From Astropecten irregularis (Eukaryota; Echinodermata; Asteroidea; Paxillosida; Astropectinidae): a stretch of 64,000 bases of DNA. Below the pieces are notes generated by a model that saw nothing but the letters and a program-made list of their open reading frames with translations, had not been told where the DNA came from and did not search any database. Positions 57,241 through 64,000 of this stretch are shown piece after piece (the stretch's first letter is position 1; the number at the start of each line of letters is the position of its first letter). The stretch is taken from NCBI GenBank assembly GCA_963971285.1, contig OZ020258.1:3100001-3164000 (forward strand), written 5' to 3'. The position numbers and the translations under genes are program-made.

Positions 57241-58246
57241 ATTGTTACCACGTCTGGTACTTCTTGCTCTAGACTTCCACGATTGGGAAAAATTACTTCA
57301 AAGTTCAAACACCGATCAGGCTGGTCTTTGACACTGTTATTACACGTTGTTGCAAGTTGTAAAAAACCCTAAACCGGAAGTCATAAAAACTACAAGGACT
57401 CTTGTATTGCCAAACTATTATCGTATACAAAATGCACCATTTAACCATGCATCACGTCCGGAAGTTTCTATAAATACGATCAATATATCAACCATTCAGA
57501 TGAACACCGGCAAATGAACTCGACTTAATAGTCTGTGCAAACCACGCGTAGGAGTGGGCTCTACAGAGCAGAACTTTTAGTACACGGTAAAGTGAACTTT
57601 CCTAAAAGCAGGTGAGTGAAGCTATACCTGTCGCGCATGTGTGATGCATTCACCACCACGCTGTGTGTGGATTACGTTGAAATGCCCGCAGTGCTGATTC
57701 CAGTGCTGGATGAATCATATTTATAATACGCGGTCAAGTAACTATTTATTCACAAACGGCATGTGATTAGTGGTATTTAAAGCGTGAGGCATGAAACCTC
57801 ACAGTCACAGACAAATGAAAAGTAGTCAGCTCGCACTTCCGATGTCATTTCCTGTCCGATATAAAGACGACAGTGCAGTGACTCCCACACACCTACTTCT
57901 ATACACTAGCCTGATAATGTGCTACCTTTCCAATTTATAATGGAATAGAGTGTAAAACTCATTCACCACTTGCCAATATTAGCTCATATGAAAGGAGTAA
58001 TCAATGATTTTATAAATATACAAAATACTTACGATCATTTAGGCAGACGAATTGTAAACTACTCGAAGAGTTGACGGATGGGAGTGATTAAAGACTGCTA
58101 GTCTGATAGTCTCCATGATAATCTCGGAACTCATTTGAACAAAATAACGCGATCTATTCTATCACAATTAAAGTAGAACTGCGTGGCTAAACGTCAATTT
58201 TAAAACAATAGGGGCCAATTATTTGGCAGTCTATTTTAATTTTTTT
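57241..58246. other. Intergenic, no gene recognised
   Basis: No repeat match except GGGGCCAATTATTT at 58211-58224, which may be a scrap of a MITE-C terminus. Confidence 0.5.
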
Positions 58247-58562
58247 ATACAATATTTTACAGTAGCACTTTTGACATACAATATTTGACATTGCCAGTTT
58301 GACATACAATATTTGACAGTACCAGTTTGACTACCAGTTTGATATACAATATTTGACAGTACCAGTTTGACATAGGCCCTACAATATTTGACAGTACCAG
58401 TTTGACATAGACCCTACAATATTTACAGTAGGCCTACCAGTTTGACTACTGTTTGACATACAATATTTGACAGTGCCAGTTTGACATACAATATTTGACA
58501 GTACCACTTTTGACTAACAATATTTGACAGTACCACATTTGACATACAATATTTGACAGTGA
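58247..58562. repeat. Minisatellite, about 28-bp unit, with TA-targeted insertions
   Basis: About ten units of GACATACAATATTTGACAGT plus ACCAGTTT. Three extra segments interrupt units: GGCCCTA at 58375-58381 and GACCCTA at 58410-58416, both after GACATA, and GGCCTA at 58431-58436 after ACAGTA. Confidence 0.93.
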
Positions 58563-59972
58563 GACATTTTAAAAAAGACTAACGTTGTAGGATTATAGTA
58601 TACACTGCTACTCATTAAGGGTTGCACGGTACTGCATGGGTTGAACTCATCCATCATAACTACAATGACATCCTCCGTACTGAATCCAACATCCCAAACA
58701 TCTATCACCATGCGTTTAGGCATACCAAGTGGTATAAATCAGATTCTCAAGGTGCACTAGGTGTAAATATGCCCCGACTAATCCATAAATCACCACTTAC
58801 AATGGTCGACGGTCATGCACTTTTATGATGATTGCAAGTCATGTTGAGGCCGATGTTTGTACTATGTAGTGATATATGGAATTATTACAAAGGGTTCACT
58901 GTCAAATTATCGCGCCTTTATTTATAAAACGGTCCTGTAAATTCACTCAGTCACTTTGCTGAATTTGTATATTTTTAAAGCACAAAGGCCTGACATTTAG
59001 CCATTTGTCTGCTTCGCAGACTGTATAAAGAGAGTCAAATTAAAACAAGAGGTAACTTAGTTGCCAGTCCAATTGGTTTATAATTATTTCAATGGTATAA
59101 AATTTGTTTTTGTGCATCGCCGATGTAGGGTATGGAGCACCTCGTGAAGCAAACAAGTTTTCTCGCACCAAAAATTGACGCTGAATTCCACGGATCCTAC
59201 ATAATCATTTTCACATTTAAATTTAAATTAGAATTTAAGTAAGAACTCCTTCTTACTGGAAATGCGCAGTGTTATTTGTTCGCAAGGGACACCGCAAAGA
59301 GTTGTTACTCTTCAAATGATGTCACTACTGGTGGTGGACTTTTGCCATGACAGCCTCAGTGATATTATTGAGAAGTCACTCTGCTGACTAATAGTAGGTC
59401 TATGTACCTGCGAGTCGACCAAGCAGTAACCACAGTTAATAGTATCTTAATGGCAGACGTATGTATTTATATAGGGTAATTGAGATGGATGAGTGTGTCT
59501 TGAGCCCATCTCAATGCATTGTCTTTCAAGATATAAACCCTCTGGAAGACCATGTGAGAGGGAATCAAGGGGCTGGATATACAATGATGACATGAGTACA
59601 GCACGGATTGTTTGGGACTGAGAGGGTAACATTTTTTACCCAAAAGAACCCCTCCCCTTCCGGAGGAAATCTGTCATTTCCTTGAGGACAGTCTCACAAA
59701 ACTCACATAAATTGATTCAAATGGCTTCCTCTATGTGTGTCCTCACCCAATCCCAGCAGGGAACAATACGCAATATAGGGCCTAGGGCATAGACCACTAC
59801 ATGTTCAAGCTTGGGTGACTTGTAGTTTCCAAAACTTTTTATAGTGTCTAGAATCTCAAGCAGATTTGGATGTACGAAAACAACACAGCGTTGCCTCCAA
59901 ATGATACGAGTATCATCAACTCATGGAAGAAGGGAAATCTCCATGTATGCATCATTGGAATCGGAACATTCA
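58563..59972. other. Intergenic, no gene recognised
   Basis: A segment at 58622-58735 is open on both strands (minus reads PKRMVIDVWDVGFSTEDVIV), but I recognise no family and find no convincing splice sites. Confidence 0.45.
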
Positions 59973-60203
59973 GGGGCGACTTTCATGGAACTGCTAAGCA
60001 CACAAATAAACTGCTCAGCACAACAATGTCTTGTCCAATAAAACAAACCACCATAAAAAATTACATTTGATATTCATGGTCAGCGAACAACAGCCAAAGA
60101 ACAATCAGATGATGCACAACACATGGACAATTGGCTATTAATCCTGTTTGGGTTTTTTTTTTTAGATATAATTGTCATGGTTAGCAAATATTTGTGCTAA
60201 GCA
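59973..60203. mobile_element. MITE-C copy, right end worn
   Basis: GGGGCGACTTTCATGGAACT, TTCATGGTCAGCGAACAACA, and AAATATTTGTGCTAAGCAG at the end. The terminal GGCCCC is lost. Confidence 0.85.
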
Positions 60204-60230
60204 GGGGTGTGCCATTGGTACATGTGCTGC

Positions 60231-60246
60231 CCCCCCCCCCCCCCCC
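60231..60246. repeat. Poly-C tract
   Basis: About 16 consecutive C residues, a likely G-quadruplex former on the minus strand. Confidence 0.95.
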
Positions 60247-60791
60247 GAACTTAAAGTGTCACTGATGAGAAAGCAAACAAATTTTGCAACAAGAAAAAGT
60301 GTACAAACGTGCTCAGAATCCTTATCCATTCTACTCCAAATACACACCATACAACCTTAATTTAGAAGAAATGTGTGTGCTAAACTGTGAACAGCGTATT
60401 TCCAATTCGTCTCCCTAACAATTACACTTACAGTTCAGGAGTTCATTGATCTCACTTGTGCTGGTTCATGCCCTCGACACGCCATAGGGTGCTAGGTGTA
60501 CTCCACCATATACTCACTGCTGTCATTGATCTGGGTTTATTTGAACGAAATAATTGTTATGATCTGCATGGACTAATAATAACGTATCATCGACATGGAA
60601 TGTGATACCTTGCCCCCGATGACCGATGTTCACTACATGCAACCAATGTAGGTTACTTGTGTCTCTGATGAACACTGCGGTCATTGTATGTGCCGTATTC
60701 TATTTGCAGGTTGTGTCTAACCATAGAGCTAGCTCTTATGGTCTAACCTACTTGCACGATTCAACTAATCAATTGAAACCACTCTGTTATA

Positions 60792-61098
60792 GAAAAGGAG
60801 GTGTTTTAGACCCATAATTTAGCACCCTACTTTTTGAGACGAAAAACCTTGCTAACGTCACATGCAGAACGACACGCAGTATACTGTAGGTGACGTCACA
60901 CGCCAATGTTGCGTGGATCGGTTCCAAGGGTGATTTTTCGGGGGCGGGGCATACATGTACTGATTTTGTAACTTTTTAAAATTAAGCACTTACACGAAAA
61001 TATAAGTTTATAATAGTCATTAATTATGTATGAGGATGAGGCAATACATTTAAAGCACTGTCACCCCTTTACCAAATTTGATTACATTAAACCTTTAA
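60792..61098. mobile_element. MITE-F copy, left end missing
   Basis: Matches 7345-7670: AATTTAGCACCCTACTTTTT, GACGAAAAACCTTGCTAACG, a perfect TGACGTCA, GGGGGCGGGGC and CCAAATTTGATTACATTAAA, ending CCTTTAA. Confidence 0.85.
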
Positions 61099-61374
61099 AC
61101 TGAATCATTAATGTATGTTTATAAAAATAATCAATGAATAACCAATAATCAATGACTGATTGAATAAATGAAAGTCAGAGTTGGTGAGTTTAGTTTGTTC
61201 AAAGTGTTGGGGATCCGTCGGGGCTGAAAATATCATTTTACATTCGTCATCATACACTTTTAGGTAAAGTTCTGACAGGTTCGGTTAAGATAAATGAATG
61301 AAAGGTTACAGAGGGAAAAGTATTAATAGTTATGTTTTTTAATATTTATTTTAGTGCATCGGGTTAGCATTTAA

Positions 61375-61552
61375 GAAAAGATTAAAAGACTTAAGAAATA
61401 CAGTGGCTGTTTTCGCTGGGTTTTTTTTTCAAAAGGTGGGCACCGTATGGGACTGAAATTTTCACAGATGACTTTTACTGTATCCGTCTTGATATTTCTG
61501 CCCTGGAATCGGTATTTCTTTGATAAAAACCAAAGTATGATACTACCTTTAA
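61375..61552 (-). mobile_element. MITE-A right half
   Basis: AAAAGACTTAAGAAATACAG, GGGCACCGTATGGGACTGAA, AAGTATGATACTACCTTTAA; the conserved-arm side is missing. Confidence 0.9.
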
Positions 61553-62460
61553 AGTTTCCAACACTATGGTTATTTCAGCCTGCGGGGCATATGAACAAAC
61601 AATGTTCAACACGCCTGATTATTCCAGTTTGAAAGTTCAAGGACCAATAACAGCAATACTAGGTGCATGGAATATACTGTTGTCAAGTTGAGATTAGGGC
61701 CAACTTAACCGTACTAAGAAAACATTCTTCTAGTTGTGCAAAACATGTTTGTCTCGTAAACCTGAACTACATAAAAACCACATATCTAGAACTCTCATTG
61801 TTAATAAAGAAGTCGTCCGTTGATCCTACAATAGACTAGTTTGAGGAATTATTCACATGTCAATAACTGCATACAAGTTCCATTGTAATACATCAGTATT
61901 GTAGATTATTGTAACTACGATTCAAATTTGAAAGAGTACCCACTTTGCAAGAAGTCTTTTATACCTGTCACAATAGTCGACATGTGATTAAAAAATACAT
62001 CAGGCGTCAATTTGGTTTGGCATTGGTGTTGAAATGGATACACGTAGGCGTCTCAAATCGTACAAAAGCGATTTCTGTATAGGCTTACTTATAATAGCGA
62101 CTTGAGTGTGGCTCTCGACACACTAACGTGATGAAATTGAAGCCGGCTATTCTGTGGTCTTATAACATTGTTTGACATTGTGTGACAAGATGACTTGGAC
62201 TTCTTCACATCTTTCTGTATAAGAAAATCGATCACAGTATTACAATGCAAGATAATACAATACACTGTGCCACATAGGAATATAATACATGTACCAACAA
62301 TAATTCCACAACAATACGCATTAGTGATTCACATTGTCTGCATGTACTGTATGACGAAAGGTTAACAGGATTAGGAGCGCAATTTCACTTTGGTAATGAA
62401 ATTGAAATGTATGAATAGAAGGCTGTAAGTGTAAATGTAAACACAAGAACGGATTTCTTT
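61553..62460. other. Intergenic, no gene recognised
   Basis: AT-rich unique sequence. Confidence 0.5.
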
Positions 62461-62566
62461 GGGCACCGTATGGGACTGAAATTTTCACATATGACCATTA
62501 CTGTATCTACCTTTTGCCCAAGAATCTGTATTTCTTTGGCAAAAACCAGTATGATATTACCTTTAA
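62461..62566 (-). mobile_element. MITE-A end fragment
   Basis: GGGCACCGTATGGGACTGAA to CAGTATGATATTACCTTTAA, about the last 105 bp. Confidence 0.9.
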
Positions 62567-62838
62567 TAATTTCGGTTATTGAGGGTTATTGAAGGGTACA
62601 TTTCAGGTTATATTTGTATGCGTTAATTTATACCTTACCTTTGCACTTTTCCCAGTGTTTTTACTTCTGGGCATTTGTACATGAGTGGTTTTACTGATAC
62701 ACGATAATTTGGCATCCCATTCAGGCATGTAAGGGAAGGTGGTATACTTATATGATCATATCTTGCAATACTTCCGAGTGTTAGATGTTATCGTGTTTAC
62801 TGATATAGTGATATGAAACAGACTGATTTTCTGTGTGC

Positions 62839-63204
62839 TTAAAGGTACAGTACACGATTGGTAACGTGCCCAAAACAAAAATGTTTACAAATTTACGTAT
62901 ACCTTTCAGTGTATGAAGATTGCTGGTAGAAACATATACCGTTAAAATAGTTCCGCCTGAAATGGTGCATTTATCCAGGATTTAGTAAAACATAGACTGA
63001 AAAACAGTTTTGATCTCGGAGTAAGATCAAAACTATTCTATATTCTATAAGAAAAATGAGTAGATTTTTCCCAATTTTCTCCGGACTCAGATGTCCGATT
63101 GAGCTTAAATGTTCTCAGGTTTATTATATCATGTACATGCTGGATTCAGAGACAAAGTGTGGGTGTTGTTCTGTGACATTTACCAATCATGTATTGTACC
63201 TTTA
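62839..63204 (-). mobile_element. MITE-B copy, full length
   Basis: TTAAAGGTACAGTACACGAT, GATCTCGGAGTAAGATC hairpin, CAATCATGTATTGTACCTTT plus AA. Confidence 0.95.
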
Positions 63205-63642
63205 AAGCTTCATCTAATGTGAGGTTCCAAAGGAATACTGACATGATTGATTCAGACTACAATCTGTACGTCATGTTCAATACATCATCACACAGACAGA
63301 CACAAGAGAACTACATCTGAATTGATCATGTCAAGTAGTCTTTTCTCATAGGATTATATGCAGGACTTAATGCACAGATAATGCCTATAAACGACAATCT
63401 CTTTTCCCCAGAGTGTACACGTTACCTTTTCATGCAAATGATTACGCTCGAGAAATGCACTTGATTTGAAGCATACTGCTTATTTTTATCCCTGCATCCA
63501 AAACAGTAAAATTGTCTTTATATTGATGACATTAGACAGGTGTAATGTGTATGCACAGGTGGACACGTAATTGAAAGATGTCTTGCATACACGGCGATGA
63601 TACGGCAATGTCTGGTTAAAGCACCACAGTATTCGTTTATTT

Positions 63643-64000
63643 TTAAAGGTAATACCATACTTTGGTTTTTATCATAAAAATACAGATCCATGGGCAAAAA
63701 TATCAAGGAAGATACAGTAACAGTCATCTGTGGCAATTTCAGTCCCATACGGTGCCCACTTTTTGAGAAAACACTATAGACAGTGAAAAACGGCCACCGA
63801 GTATTTCTTAAGTCTTTTCTCTTTTATTTTTGATCTTTAAACTTGATCAACAATAATTTTGGTCACTGGTTTTTTTTTGGATAAATACAGCAGTCCGACA
63901 GAAAGATTTTTTACGATTATGTTTGTACCATCACCATCTGTATACCCTGTAAGTTATAGGTAAATCTGTGAAGATTTCTGTTTCGGTATGCTACCAAAGT
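63643..64000 (+). mobile_element. MITE-A copy, right end beyond the window
   Basis: TTAAAGGTAATACCATACTT, CCCATACGGTGCCCAC and CCCTGTAAGTTATAGG; stops at GCTACCAAAGT at the window edge. Confidence 0.94.

Noticed and set aside
58514-58735. Frames on both strands (minus PKRMVIDVWDVGFSTEDVIV)
   Set aside because: No recognisable family and no splice sites; both strands are open, which argues for chance.
3458-63748. Recurring small frames reading MGLKFSQMTVTVSVLIFMP and similar (near 3458, 26637, 27604, 30730, 61447, 63518)
   Set aside because: They are all translations of the same block of MITE-A (GGGCACCGTATGGGACTGAA onward). Recurrence reflects repeat copies; indels and stops differ between copies, and no start or splice context is conserved.

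Overview
Kind of DNA. This is eukaryotic (animal) sequence: AT-rich, almost without long reading frames, with a spliced gene and densely packed non-autonomous DNA transposons. The repeat styles and the striking excess of the palindrome TAGGCCTA suggest a marine invertebrate deuterostome, most likely an echinoderm. That is inference from sequence character, not a search result.

The gene. One gene is clear, on the minus strand. Three consecutive coding exons of an AMPK-related (CAMK-group) Ser/Thr kinase lie at 15185-15075 (start ATG, glycine loop), 9795-9667 (VAIK lysine, alpha-C glutamate) and 5477-5311 (hinge to the HR of the HRD motif). All junctions are canonical and in phase (0, 0, then phase 2). 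The closest remembered families are SIK (glycine loop and Thr gatekeeper) and HUNK (the segment around the alpha-C helix and the LHERGVVHR stretch). The catalytic loop and everything after it must lie left of the window, because no fitting fourth exon was found in 1-5310. A CpG-rich stretch at about 15.48-15.64 kb and a perfect CRE at 16127-16134 sit upstream. The remaining 48 kb holds no gene I can name; a few short exon-like candidates are listed with low confidence.

The repeats. Two related MITE families dominate: A (19 copies or fragments) and B (12), about one per 2 kb, in both orientations. Both end in TTAAAGGTA...TACCTTTAA and share one arm but differ completely in the other. Other families are C, D and E (terminal motif GGGGYCRATTTCA, very different bodies), F (AAAGGTTTACTGTA ends), G and H (PIF/Harbinger-like, with 3-bp TWA target duplications), L (GGGCGTTTACGAAACGGAGG ends), M, N, two hAT-like insertions, and Penelope-like ends J and K that carry hammerhead-ribozyme-like folds. 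Several are nested (D in N, a hAT-like insert in A, a D-like palindrome in G), which gives a relative chronology.

Most unusual signals. (1) Recurrent micro-insertions at TA dinucleotides that create TA-GGCC-TA, seen by comparing repeat copies and minisatellite units. (2) A string of seven successive short hairpins at 28617-28778. (3) Hammerhead-like folds in the Penelope-like ends. (4) Modular MITE families that keep termini or one arm while swapping the rest.
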